The translations under genes were made by a program, and so were the position numbers. From Veillonellaceae bacterium (GTDB lineage Bacteria > Bacillota > Negativicutes > Veillonellales > Veillonellaceae): a DNA stretch of 19,751 nucleotides. The notes beneath the pieces are model-generated. The model saw nothing but the letters and a program-made list of their open reading frames with translations, was not told the origin of the DNA and searched no databases. The stretch lies in NCBI GenBank assembly GCA_900765165.1, contig CAAFQR010000032.1, positions 1-19,751 on the forward strand, in the 5' to 3' direction. This document shows positions 6,288-14,060 of the stretch, in pieces. Numbering within the stretch: the stretch's first letter is position 1; the number at the start of each line of letters is the position of its first letter.

Positions 6288-7676
6288 CTATTTTCCCAAA
6301 CAGAACCGACTAAATAACTCGTCGGTCAATGATTCGCGAATGGTGTCGCCGGTCACTTGTCCCAGCGTTTCCCACGCATCGCGCAAATCGGTAACTACAC
6401 AGTCGACGGACATGCCCATAGCAATGGATTCTCTGGCCTGCGCCAGCTGCTGTGCCGCCTGTTTTACTAACGTAATATGACGCACATTAGAGAGCATTGC
6501 TTCGTGGGTGCTACGCACCGAGCCGCCATAGACTAAGTCGGTAACTACCTTAGCGAGAGCCTGACGACCTTCACCGTTGGCGGCGCTAATAGGCACCACG
6601 GCGGTGAAATCACCGATGGCGCGCACGTCGTCTTCCGTAATCTTAAGACCTAAATCAGCTTTATTGAGGAAGACCAGTGTGTAGCGACCGGATATATCCT
6701 GTAAAATCGCCTTTTCTTCCGCTGTTAACGGCTTCGACGCATCGATAACGCAGATAACGATGTCCGCCTTATCTAAGTATTCCTTCGCTTTCTCTACACC
6801 GATTTTTTCCACCGTATCATCGGTTTCACGAATACCGGCGGTGTCGACCAGGCGCAAGGAAATTCCTTCCACAGTAATACCTTCTTCGATGCTATCTCGC
6901 GTCGTGCCCGGAATATCCGTTACAATGGCGCGATTTTCTCGAAGCACTGCATTCATCAAGCTAGACTTACCGGCATTCGGACAGCCGATGATGGCGGTAA
7001 TGATACCGTCGCGCAATAAGCGCCCGGTTTCCGCCGTTGCCAAGAGCTCCTCTAAACGCTCCGCCAGGGGCGCCAGCTTCATTTCAGCTTCCTGCAAGGT
7101 AATATCTTCAATATCCTCTTCCGGATAATCTATCGTAACCTCCATGCGAGCGATAAGCTCCACCATGTCGGACCGCCAAGCGCGAATGAGCTTTGTCAGC
7201 GTGCCGTCTAACTGATTGACCGCCACCGACAAGGATTTTTCGGACTTAGCTTCTATTATATCGATAATGGCCTCGGCTTGCGTCAAGTCGATTCGACCGT
7301 TTAAAAAGGCGCGTCTGGTAAACTCACCGGGCTCGGCTAAGCGAACGCCGTGAGCTAACAAAAGCCCCAAAATCTCTCGAACCGCCACACTGCCGCCGTG
7401 GCACTGAATTTCAACAACATCCTCCGCCGTATAAGACCGTGGTCCATGCATGAGCAATACCAATACTTCATCCACAGCCGCACCGTCTCTGGACGGATCT
7501 ATAATACGACCATACTGAATCGTACGATCAGGTCGGTCTTTAAGCGACATAGTGCCGATACCGCTAAAAATAGTATCCACCGTGTCGAAGGCCGCGGGGC
7601 CGCTTACCCGTATAATGCCAACGCCACCTACACCGGGTGCCGTCGCAATGGCCGCAATCGTATCTTCCGTATACAT
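6288..7676 (-). CDS. mnmE: tRNA modification GTPase MnmE
   Basis: MnmE (TrmE) is the dimeric GTPase that works with MnmG on U34 of tRNA. The 462-residue protein has the N-terminal folate-binding domain (DTIAAIATAPG at the start), a helical region, the inserted G domain and the conserved C-terminal FSRFCLGK, whose Cys is catalytically important. G motifs are visible: G1 GCPNAGKSS at about 231-239 with Lys237, G2 IPGTTRD, G3 DTAG and G4 NKAD. I chose the ATG at 7676: GGAG lies 6 bases before it, whereas the upstream in-frame ATG at 7688 has no ribosome site. It leads the mnmE-mnmG-rsmG block and is separated from jag by a strong terminator and a 26-base inverted repeat. Confidence 0.97.
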   Translation of the reverse strand: MYTEDTIAAIATAPGVGGVGIIRVSGPAAFDTVDTIFSGIGTMSLKDRPDRTIQYGRIIDPSRDGAAVDEVLVLLMHGPRSYTAEDVVEIQCHGGSVAVREILGLLLAHGVRLAEPGEFTRRAFLNGRIDLTQAEAIIDIIEAKSEKSLSVAVNQLDGTLTKLIRAWRSDMVELIARMEVTIDYPEEDIEDITLQEAEMKLAPLAERLEELLATAETGRLLRDGIITAIIGCPNAGKSSLMNAVLRENRAIVTDIPGTTRDSIEEGITVEGISLRLVDTAGIRETDDTVEKIGVEKAKEYLDKADIVICVIDASKPLTAEEKAILQDISGRYTLVFLNKADLGLKITEDDVRAIGDFTAVVPISAANGEGRQALAKVVTDLVYGGSVRSTHEAMLSNVRHITLVKQAAQQLAQARESIAMGMSVDCVVTDLRDAWETLGQVTGDTIRESLTDELFSRFCLGK

Positions 7677-7696
7677 AGCTATCTCCATACGTTTCT

Positions 7697-7722
7697 TGTG
7701 AAATGAAAGGCCTCATTTCACA
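7697..7722. repeat. Perfect 10-bp inverted repeat before mnmE
   Basis: TGTGAAATGA (7697-7706) and TCATTTCACA (7713-7722) are perfect inverted arms around 6 bases, ending 20 bases before the mnmE ATG. No U-run follows on either strand, so it is unlikely to be a terminator. It could be an operator or a leader hairpin masking initiation. A possible -10 (TACAAT, minus strand 7740-7745) lies upstream but lacks a good -35. Confidence 0.6.
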
Positions 7723-7754
7723 GAAAATAGTTGAGTCTCATTGTATTCTCATAT

Positions 7755-7803
7755 AAAAAAAGGCGCCTTCACACATTCTAAATACACGAATATGTGAAGA
7801 CGC
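7755..7803 (-). terminator. Terminator after the rpmH-jag block
   Basis: Sixteen-base arms (7788-7803 and 7763-7778) pair fully with two G-U pairs around a 9-base loop. Seven U residues follow (7755-7761) on the minus strand. It ends transcription 60 bases past the jag stop and before mnmE. Confidence 0.95.
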
Positions 7804-7864
7804 TGATCGTTATATCTTACTTTATAAGCACTGCAAGCGGCGTGCCGTTTACAGCTTTCATCGC

Positions 7865-8734
7865 TTATTTTTTATAAGCAATAACTACGTGACGATACGG
7901 TTCTTCACCTTCACTGTCCGTCACAATATGCGATTCGTTCTGCAACGTTAAATGGATAATCTTACGTTCGTAAGCGCTCATCGGTTCCAAAGAAACCTTC
8001 TGACGCGTCCGTTTAACCTTGGATGCCAAGCGGCGAGCCAACTGCATCAACGTTTCCTCACGACGGCTACGATAATGCTCTACGTCAACTACGATGTGGT
8101 AGTGACCGCTCACTTCTTTATTGGCTACCAAATTCGTTAAATACTGAATCGCATCCAACGTTTGGCCGTGCTTACCGATTAAGATGCCCAAATCATCACC
8201 GTGAATTTGGAACGTAATCGAGTCCGGGCTCGTTAATTTTTCGATAGTTACGGTTAAGCCCATTTTGGTGAGCATATCCGTCAAGAACTGTTTGCCTTTA
8301 GCCGCTACTGCATCGCGGTCTGCTTTAATAGCAGCTTCATCCTTTTCAGGTGCTGCTTCTTTAGCAGCCGGTGCGGTAACAACGGTTTCCGTAACTTCCG
8401 TTACGGTTTCGGTTACAGCCGGTTCGTCGCCGTGAGCGATAACCGTTTCCGTTTCCGTAGCAATGGTTTCTTTGACAACCGTAGCTTCATCAGGAATCGT
8501 TACGACTACCGGTTCTTCTACGGCTGCTTCTTCCGCTACAGCTTCTGCTGCGGGAGCGCTCATTTCAAAATATAAGCGCACAATCGCAGGCCGACGGCCA
8601 ATGCCTAAGAAACCGGATGAAGGCTGTTCCAGGACTTTTGTCTCCGTTACCGTTTTGCCTTCCGCGCCTAACTGTGCCACGCCATTGGCAATGGCTTCGT
8701 CAATCGTTTTTGCCGAAACTTCAATATAATCCAT
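7865..8734 (-). CDS. khpB: RNA-binding protein KhpB (Jag), KH-R3H type
   Basis: KhpB/Jag/EloR binds RNA, often with KhpA, and affects cell elongation and division in Firmicutes. The 289-residue protein has a Jag_N domain (1-56) with the SSGFLGIG signature at 39-46. A KH domain (about 143-215) carries the GKHG loop at 187-190. A C-terminal R3H domain (about 225-289) has R257-x3-H261. Between Jag_N and KH is a linker of about 85 residues (57-140) made almost wholly of Ala, Glu, Val and Thr, likely disordered. The gene starts 3 bases after the yidC stop, the usual insertase-Jag pairing. The symbol jag is equally used. Confidence 0.93.
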   Translation of the reverse strand: MDYIEVSAKTIDEAIANGVAQLGAEGKTVTETKVLEQPSSGFLGIGRRPAIVRLYFEMSAPAAEAVAEEAAVEEPVVVTIPDEATVVKETIATETETVIAHGDEPAVTETVTEVTETVVTAPAAKEAAPEKDEAAIKADRDAVAAKGKQFLTDMLTKMGLTVTIEKLTSPDSITFQIHGDDLGILIGKHGQTLDAIQYLTNLVANKEVSGHYHIVVDVEHYRSRREETLMQLARRLASKVKRTRQKVSLEPMSAYERKIIHLTLQNESHIVTDSEGEEPYRHVVIAYKK

Positions 8735-8737
8735 GGA

Positions 8738-9382
8738 TTATGCCTCCTTATTATCGTTGCGATAGATAAAGAACTGCTGAACTAACTGGAACAAGTTAGA
8801 AACTACCCAGTAAATAACAAGACCACTTGGGAAGTTCAAGCTGATGTAACCAATGAACAGCGGCATAACAATCTGCATAATTTTCTGCTGTCCCGAATTG
8901 TCGGTAGCCGTCTGACGACTCATAACGTACGTCGACAAGGCACTCAATACGGGCAGGATGTACAAGTGATCCGCTGCGCCTAAGCTAGGCAACCAAAGGA
9001 AGCTTTCATAGGCCGGATCGTACGGATAGTTCTGTAATGCGTAGAAAATGGAAATCAAGAACGGCATCTGCACTAAAAGCGGCAAGCAACCGGATAACGG
9101 GTTAACACCCATTTCCTTGTACATCTTAGCGATTTCCTGCTGCGCTTTCTGCGGGTCATTCTTGTATTTCTGCTGAATTTCTTTCATCTTAGGCTGCAAT
9201 TTCTGCATGCCCTTCATAGACTTTACCTGTTTGGCTGTCAACGGTGCCAACACGGCTTTAATGGCGATGGTCAGAATAATGATAGCTATACCATAGCTAG
9301 GAAAACCCAATGCCTTCGTAAGGTCGTAGCAATACGTAAGGAGAGTTCTCATAAATTCCACTAAGTAATTAAAAATTTCCAA
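8738..9382 (-). CDS. yidC: Membrane protein insertase YidC/Oxa1 family
   Basis: YidC inserts and folds membrane proteins alone or with SecYEG. The 214-residue protein lacks both the large periplasmic domain of Gram-negative YidC and the lipoprotein signal of B. subtilis SpoIIIJ. It begins almost directly with the core membrane domain. The coiled cytoplasmic hairpin (about 52-88, K-S-M-K-G-M-Q-K-L-Q-P) and the MGVNPLSGCLP motif (about 91-101) are typical. The groove position that is usually Arg (TM1, before the L-x-L-P-L-T block) is Lys42 here. The start is TTG at 9382, preceded by AGGAG at 7 bases; the first in-frame ATG, at codon 11, lacks a ribosome site. jag follows after 3 bases, and a 125-base gap separates it from yidD. 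Confidence 0.94.
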   Translation of the reverse strand: MEIFNYLVEFMRTLLTYCYDLTKALGFPSYGIAIIILTIAIKAVLAPLTAKQVKSMKGMQKLQPKMKEIQQKYKNDPQKAQQEIAKMYKEMGVNPLSGCLPLLVQMPFLISIFYALQNYPYDPAYESFLWLPSLGAADHLYILPVLSALSTYVMSRQTATDNSGQQKIMQIVMPLFIGYISLNFPSGLVIYWVVSNLFQLVQQFFIYRNDNKEA

Positions 9383-9507
9383 TCGTCTTCTCCTGTTTCG
9401 ATGACTTCCACAGTTCTCGGCCTTTGCGTGTCTATATATTTAACTATGTTATGGTATGGTCTCGATTTCATCCATACAGACACTTCGACATTTCCAAAAT
9501 TGTGTTA

Positions 9508-9738
9508 TCACGGAACCGGATCGTAGCCGCCCTTGTGAAAAGGATGGCATTTCAGGATACGCCGGATGCCAAGATAACTGCCTTTAAAAGGACCGTATTT
9601 GCGCAAAGCTTCTAAGGTGTAGGCCGAACAGGTCGGATAGAACCGACAAGATGGCGGCGTTAGTGGTGAAATACAATGGCGATATACCTGTACTAAACCT
9701 ATTAATAACCACGTCAGCGGCTTAAAGAGACGCTGCAT
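9508..9738 (-). CDS. yidD: Membrane protein insertion efficiency factor YidD
   Basis: YidD is a small amphipathic-helix protein thought to assist membrane insertion by YidC. The 76-residue product has the family core: Y-R-H-C-I-S-P-L, P-S-C-R-F-Y-P-T-C-S-x-Y with its cysteines, and the closing C-H-P-F-H-K-G-G-Y-D-P-V-P. I chose the ATG at 9738 because AGAGG lies 8 bases upstream; the GTG and ATG codons at 9747 and 9744 are too close to that site. It sits 41 bases after rnpA, the standard rnpA-yidD-yidC order. Confidence 0.95.
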   Translation of the reverse strand: MQRLFKPLTWLLIGLVQVYRHCISPLTPPSCRFYPTCSAYTLEALRKYGPFKGSYLGIRRILKCHPFHKGGYDPVP

Positions 9739-9779
9739 CGTCATCACCTCTGCTTTCGCTGTGCGAACCGTGTGCTTCC

Positions 9780-10142
9780 TTAGTTATCCTTCAGAAGCTT
9801 ACATTTTTTAAAAAGGTAAAGCATTTCTTTAGCGGCTTTTTTGTAATCGGCGTCAGCCAGAGGGCCACGACCGACTACAACAATGTCAAAGCCTTCGCGA
9901 ATTTGATGTTGGTGCAATCGATAGACTTCTTTCATCAACCGTCGTGCTCGATTGCGTTGAACCGCGCCGCCCACTTTTTTACCGGTGACAAAACCGATTC
10001 GCGTCGGTTTTCCGGCTACAGGCATGCGGTACACTACGCAAAGTCGACCGACTTCGTAGGTGCCATGTTTATAGACGAGACGATATTCATTGTTTTTGCG
10101 AATTCTCCTCGCCTTCGATATGCCGTAGTCCAAACCGCTCAT
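9780..10142 (-). CDS. rnpA: Ribonuclease P protein component
   Basis: RnpA is the basic protein subunit that helps the RNase P ribozyme bind pre-tRNA leaders. The 120-residue protein is of normal size and has the family RNR motif in G-G-A-V-Q-R-N-R-A-R-R-L-M-K-E near its middle, plus the GFVTGKKVG strand. The ATG at 10142 is listed, but AAGGA abuts it directly. A TTG three codons later has that site at a usual 9-base distance, so the start is uncertain by three residues. A hairpin with a U-run lies between rpmH and this gene and may lower its expression relative to rpmH. Confidence 0.95.
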   Translation of the reverse strand: MSGLDYGISKARRIRKNNEYRLVYKHGTYEVGRLCVVYRMPVAGKPTRIGFVTGKKVGGAVQRNRARRLMKEVYRLHQHQIREGFDIVVVGRGPLADADYKKAAKEMLYLFKKCKLLKDN

Positions 10143-10170
10143 TCCTTCATCTCATTACCTCAGGGAATAG

Positions 10171-10198
10171 AAAAACTTGGCAGCAGCGCCAAGTTTTT
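10171..10198 (-). terminator. Partial terminator/attenuator between rpmH and rnpA
   Basis: Perfect 8-bp arms AACTTGGC/GCCAAGTT (10174-10181 and 10188-10195), extended by A-T pairs to 11 bp, enclose 6 bases. A short U-run follows on either strand. On the minus strand it lies 25 bases past the rpmH stop. It probably lets L34 be made in excess of RnpA. Confidence 0.75.
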
Positions 10199-10222
10199 TC
10201 TCCTGCCTAAACAGCTATTATG

Positions 10223-10357
10223 TTATGCAGATAATTTCTTTCTGCCTTTAGCGCGACGTCTTTTCAATACAAGACGGCCACCGATGGTCTTCATGCGTTC
10301 ACGGAAACCGTGAGTGCGTTTTCTCCAAAGCGTATTCGGCTGATACGTACGTTTCAT
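10223..10357 (-). CDS. rpmH: 50S ribosomal protein L34
   Basis: L34 is a very basic 44-residue protein of the large ribosomal subunit. The product starts MKRTYQPNTLWRKRTHGFRE and ends with a Lys/Arg-rich stretch, KRRRAKGRKKLSA, matching the family along its full length. GGAGG lies 10 bases before the ATG. It is the first gene leftward from oriC, driven by a consensus promoter about 57 bases upstream, and heads the rpmH-rnpA-yidD-yidC-jag block. Confidence 0.98.
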   Translation of the reverse strand: MKRTYQPNTLWRKRTHGFRERMKTIGGRLVLKRRRAKGRKKLSA

Positions 10358-10413
10358 GTATAGAACACCTCCTCGTGAATTGGTTTAGCAATTACATATA
10401 CCATAACAGCATA

Positions 10414-10442
10414 ATTATATGTATAAAGCTTGGTTCTGTCAA
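10414..10442 (-). promoter_or_regulatory. Consensus sigma-A promoter of rpmH
   Basis: On the minus strand a perfect TTGACA (10437-10442) and a perfect TATAAT (10414-10419) are separated by 17 bases. This is an ideal housekeeping promoter, fitting the high demand for L34. Confidence 0.93.
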
Positions 10443-10854
10443 CTAAAAAAGACTATTTACCGGTAAAATTAGTAAAAAGCGCCACGTCCCGTGACCGCGA
10501 TGACAGACCCTGTCACCGTAAGTCATATAATGTAATATACTATAAAAAGTTAATCACATGTGGAAAGTCTTGGCAATGACAAGATTCACTTTTTCTGCTA
10601 AAATAGATGTGAATTATTTACGGAAACGGAATTCGACTATGTGAAATTCACAGGTTATAAACAAGGTATACACAGGTTATCCACAAGTTATACACTACGA
10701 GCTGTTTCAACGAAGAAACCAGTGTTTATCGAGTTTTATAGCCTTTTTATTTTTCGCTTCTCCTACGTTTAACAAAGTTATACACAGTGGACACACACAA
10801 CGTTTTTCACATATTCACACGAAGCCTAAACGAACCGTACAGGAAGGGTGACCT
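10443..10854. other. oriC: oriC, upstream part (rpmH-dnaA intergenic region)
   Basis: The 497-base gap between the divergent rpmH and dnaA holds no gene. Perfect DnaA boxes are TTATCCACA (10677-10685) and TTATACACA (10778-10786). One-mismatch boxes include TTATAAACA (10655-10663), GTATACACA (10666-10674), TTATACACT (10688-10696), ATATTCACA (10811-10819) and TGTGAATTA (10608-10616). A head-to-head pair centred on CACATGTG lies at 10550-10567. An AT-rich run spans about 10521-10553. Inverted arms TGACAG/CTGTCA lie at 10501-10515. Most boxes sit in the dnaA leader, which suggests autoregulation as well as origin function. Confidence 0.9.
10576..10604 (+). promoter_or_regulatory. Probable dnaA promoter
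   Basis: ATGACA (10576-10581, five of six matches) and TAAAAT (10599-10604, five of six) are 17 bases apart, with a TG-N extension before the -10. The start near 10611 would give a leader of about 245 bases containing the main upstream DnaA boxes. Confidence 0.7.
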
Positions 10855-12681
10855 ATGGGAACATCATTTAATTTAAATCAATTTTGGAATCAAGTGCGAG
10901 AGGACACGCGCTTGAATTTGCCTGATAGCATTTGGCGCAGCACAATTTATTGGCTCCTGCCCACGTCCATCGATGAGCAGAAAAGCGTTATTACCTTTAT
11001 GGTTATGCAATCCTACATCAAGCAGGTTATTGAAGGGGAACCAACCATTTATACGGTATTGCGCAACTCCATCGAAAAGCAGTGGCGTAAAATTTTGCCG
11101 AATACCGGCGACATTACCATTATTATTACGTCTGTAGACGAAGAAACACCGAGCAATCCGGCAGAACCGAGCAGTGTTGAGGCGACAACGAATCCAGTAG
11201 CGGCACCTACCGTAGCACCGCAACCGAGCGACACCATGACAGCAACGCAGCCCGCTACACCGGTAAACCCACAGGTTGTGGACCCTGCGCCGTTAGACTC
11301 CGATTACAATGCGTATGGCAACGCCTATACCGACTATGATAGCTATCCGATGGATCCATTGCCGACAACGCCGCAGGCGCCATTACCGGAACCGCCGGCT
11401 AGCGCTGCGACAACGATTGGCTCGTCCAGTCTGTATCAGCCAAACATGCCGCATTATGATTCGCCGGTTATCGTCGATAAGCCGCAAGCGTTGACGCGGC
11501 CTACGGTGCCGGACCTTCATGTGGGAACGGCTAATGATTTAAATACAAACGACGACACGTCTTTGTTTAAGGATTACGAAGAAACCAGCGAAAAGAATAA
11601 TACCTTAGGTAACGGCTTCTCTGATTCCATGTTGAACGCTGCCTTTACCTTCGATAGCTTCGTTGCCGGCGGCTCTAACCAGTTAGCCTATGCAGCGGCG
11701 TTAAACGTGGCCGATTTCCCGGCCCAGCGCTACAATCCGCTGTTCATTTACGGTGAATCCGGTCTCGGTAAAACGCACTTAATGCACGCGATTGGCAATA
11801 AGCTGAATAAAACCCATCCGGAATTTAAGATTATGTGCATTACTAGCGAAAACTTCTTAAATTCCTTCGTAGCGTCCATTCGCTCCAAGCAAAATGACGA
11901 ATTCCGCAATACGTTCCGCAAGGTAGACGTACTGCTCGTGGACGATATTCAGTTTATCCAGGACCGTCGATACACGGGCACGCAAATGGAATTCTTCCAC
12001 ACCTTCAATGATTTAATTAACAATACGAAGCAGATTATCCTTACCAGTGATACGCTGCCGAAGAATATGGATCAAATGGAAGAACGGTTGAAGACGCGAT
12101 TCTCCTCAGGTCTCGTAGTAACCATCGACCCGCCGACGCCGGAAATGTTGCAAGCCATCTTGCGCACCATGGTAGACAACGAACACATGAAATTGCCGGA
12201 ATTGAATGTGCCCTTAGAGGTTATTCAATTCCTCAGTAAAATGTTCAACAAGCGCAGTGTTCGAGACCTGCAAGGGGCCTTCAACAAGCTGGTTAGCGCT
12301 GCCGAACTGGACAAGCGCTTAGAAACCATCGACGCGGAATACACGCGCAAGGTATTAAGCGACGTATTACCAGATGATGAACAGCCAATCTTATCGGTTA
12401 AATATATTCAAGACTGCGTAGCGTCCTATTACCAGATTAAACGAGAATCACTCTTAAGCCAAAAGCGCAATAAACAATACGCCGTGCCGCGCCAAGTGGC
12501 TATGTATCTGTGTCGTGAAATGATAAGTGAAAGTTATCCCCAGATTTCACAAGCCTTTGGCAAGAAAGATCACACTACAGCACTGTATGCATACGAAAAG
12601 ATTAGTAAAAAAGTCAACGATGACGCGGACTTTCGTCGCCAGATAGAGGACATTAAGGATAAGATAAACAACGCTATCTGA
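10855..12681 (+). CDS. dnaA: Chromosomal replication initiator DnaA
   Basis: DnaA binds DnaA boxes, opens oriC and recruits the helicase. Domain I (about 1-92) has the usual F-W-x-x-V start. Domain III (from about 260, L-N-A-A-F-T-F-D-S-F) carries Walker A GESGLGKTH at 300-308 with Lys306 and Walker B with Asp363-Asp364. Domain IV holds the DHTTALYAY signature from residue 572. At 608 residues it is about 150 longer than most DnaA proteins: domain II (about 93-259) is a Pro/Thr/Ala/Asp-rich, tyrosine-containing linker that looks disordered. The ATG is preceded by an AGGAAGGG site. DnaA boxes lie in its leader and begin one base after its stop codon. Confidence 0.98.
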   Translation: MGTSFNLNQFWNQVREDTRLNLPDSIWRSTIYWLLPTSIDEQKSVITFMVMQSYIKQVIEGEPTIYTVLRNSIEKQWRKILPNTGDITIIITSVDEETPSNPAEPSSVEATTNPVAAPTVAPQPSDTMTATQPATPVNPQVVDPAPLDSDYNAYGNAYTDYDSYPMDPLPTTPQAPLPEPPASAATTIGSSSLYQPNMPHYDSPVIVDKPQALTRPTVPDLHVGTANDLNTNDDTSLFKDYEETSEKNNTLGNGFSDSMLNAAFTFDSFVAGGSNQLAYAAALNVADFPAQRYNPLFIYGESGLGKTHLMHAIGNKLNKTHPEFKIMCITSENFLNSFVASIRSKQNDEFRNTFRKVDVLLVDDIQFIQDRRYTGTQMEFFHTFNDLINNTKQIILTSDTLPKNMDQMEERLKTRFSSGLVVTIDPPTPEMLQAILRTMVDNEHMKLPELNVPLEVIQFLSKMFNKRSVRDLQGAFNKLVSAAELDKRLETIDAEYTRKVLSDVLPDDEQPILSVKYIQDCVASYYQIKRESLLSQKRNKQYAVPRQVAMYLCREMISESYPQISQAFGKKDHTTALYAYEKISKKVNDDADFRRQIEDIKDKINNAI

Positions 12682-12936
12682 TGTGGATAACTCTGTGGAT
12701 AGTTTGTTCATAACTTGTGAGTAAACAATATGCACTTGTGAAAATCTCAAAAGAGCGTCAATATGTGGATAACTAAAACAAGTCGTTCACAAGGTTATCA
12801 ACATGTGAACACTATTGGTTTCATCGTGCTTTTTACGCTTATTCACTTATCCACTGTCCCTACTACTAGGACTACTAACTTAATTTTCCAATCACAACCG
12901 TATTATTAGTACCATCAAATAAGGAGCTTTACGCTA
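12682..12936. other. oriC: oriC, downstream part (dnaA-dnaN intergenic region)
   Basis: Perfect inverted-orientation boxes TGTGGATAA lie at 12682-12690 and 12764-12772. Weaker ones are TGTGGATAG (12694-12702), TGTGAGTAA (12716-12724) and TTATCAACA (12795-12803, abutting TGTGAACAC). The right end carries the tandem boxes and trio repeats listed separately. There is no gene. AAGGAG at 12920-12925 is the dnaN ribosome site. Confidence 0.92.
12839..12887 (+). other. Basal unwinding module: tandem DnaA boxes plus DnaA-trios
   Basis: TTATTCACT (12839-12847) and TTATCCACT (12847-12855) are in tandem and share one base. After the short spacer GTCC, the triplet CTA occurs at 12860, 12863, 12866, 12872 and 12875, interrupted once by GGA. 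AT-rich sequence follows. This matches the published layout of B. subtilis-type origins, in which DnaA spreads from boxes onto trio-bearing single strand. It is the likely site of strand opening. Confidence 0.85.
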
Positions 12937-14046
12937 ATGAAAATTACATTTGCCAAGGAAATTTTATTAAAAGCTATTAATGCCTTATCTAAGGTTAGTC
13001 AAAATAAAACGTCATCCAATGTACCGGGTGCTATATATATAACTACAAAGAACAATAAAGTAGAAATGCAGGCCAATGACTTTGAAATCGGTATTCGCAT
13101 TACTGTTGATGCAACTATTGAAGAAGAAGGCACCATTTTAGTGGCTATGCGTTATTTCCAGGAATGGGTTCGTAGAACACAGAGCGCTGAAATTACTTTA
13201 ATCTGTGAAGAAGGCACCCATCAGTTGTCCATGATTTCCGAAAGCTCGCAGGTGAACTTGATCACCATGCCGACGGATAATTTTACCTTAGTAGAACAGA
13301 TTCATGATGAAAATCACATCGATATGGACAGCGACCAGCTGAAAAATCTCATCGATTTGACAAACTACGCCGCTGCTACCGAAGAAGATCGTCCGATTTT
13401 CACCGGCGCTTTGCTTGAAGGCGGTGAAATGACCCTCACCATGGTCAGCACCGATACGCACCGCATGGCCGTTAAAAAGATTAATTTACCGGACCAGGTA
13501 ACGGAAGGTCTTCGCATTGTTATTCCGACGAAGACGCTTGCTGAAGTATCTCGCTTATTGCCGACAGACAATCCGGCTATGGTGCGCATCGTTTGGAACC
13601 GCACCCAGGTTGTGTTTATCTTTGATACCATTTATTTGATTTCACGCTTAATCGAAGGCAACTATCCGGAATACGAAAAGGTTATTCCGTCCCAGTTCGA
13701 TTCCAGCGCAATTTTGAATCGCCGCGACTTTGCCGGCGCTGTTGACCGCGTATCCTTGTTGGCTAAAGACGTAAGCTACAACGTAATTCGTTACGACTGG
13801 AGCGAAAATCAGGTAACCTTAACGAGCCAGAATACCGAAGTGGGTACGGCTAAGGAAGACGTTGTGTGTGAATTCAAAGGCGTACCGTTCACCATTTCCT
13901 TTAACGGCCGCTATATTGGCGACATTTTGCGCCACAGCACCGGCGACCGCATTCACTTGTACTTAAAACAAAATGGACCGGTGGTTATTCGCCAGGATAA
14001 CAACGCTAACTACACCTATGTAGTAACGCCGGTTCGCATGAACTAA
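12937..14046 (+). CDS. dnaN: DNA polymerase III beta subunit (sliding clamp)
   Basis: DnaN forms the dimeric ring that tethers replicative polymerase and other proteins to DNA. The 369-residue protein is of normal length and has the three-fold clamp repeat. Visible family blocks include FAKE at the start, the T-D-T-H-R-M-A segment in domain 2 and the C-terminal Y-V-V-T-P-V-R-M-N end (P-V-R-M of the ligand pocket). AAGGAG precedes the ATG. It follows the downstream oriC half, and the S4-domain gene starts 14 bases after it, so it probably heads the dnaN-yaaA-recF-dciA-remB transcript. Confidence 0.97.
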   Translation: MKITFAKEILLKAINALSKVSQNKTSSNVPGAIYITTKNNKVEMQANDFEIGIRITVDATIEEEGTILVAMRYFQEWVRRTQSAEITLICEEGTHQLSMISESSQVNLITMPTDNFTLVEQIHDENHIDMDSDQLKNLIDLTNYAAATEEDRPIFTGALLEGGEMTLTMVSTDTHRMAVKKINLPDQVTEGLRIVIPTKTLAEVSRLLPTDNPAMVRIVWNRTQVVFIFDTIYLISRLIEGNYPEYEKVIPSQFDSSAILNRRDFAGAVDRVSLLAKDVSYNVIRYDWSENQVTLTSQNTEVGTAKEDVVCEFKGVPFTISFNGRYIGDILRHSTGDRIHLYLKQNGPVVIRQDNNANYTYVVTPVRMN

Positions 14047-14060
14047 GAGGAGTGATACTC

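Noticed and set aside
10501..10515. TGACAG/CTGTCA inverted repeat in oriC as a terminator
   Set aside because: The stem is only 6 bp and no U-run follows on either strand; it is noted only as an inverted repeat.
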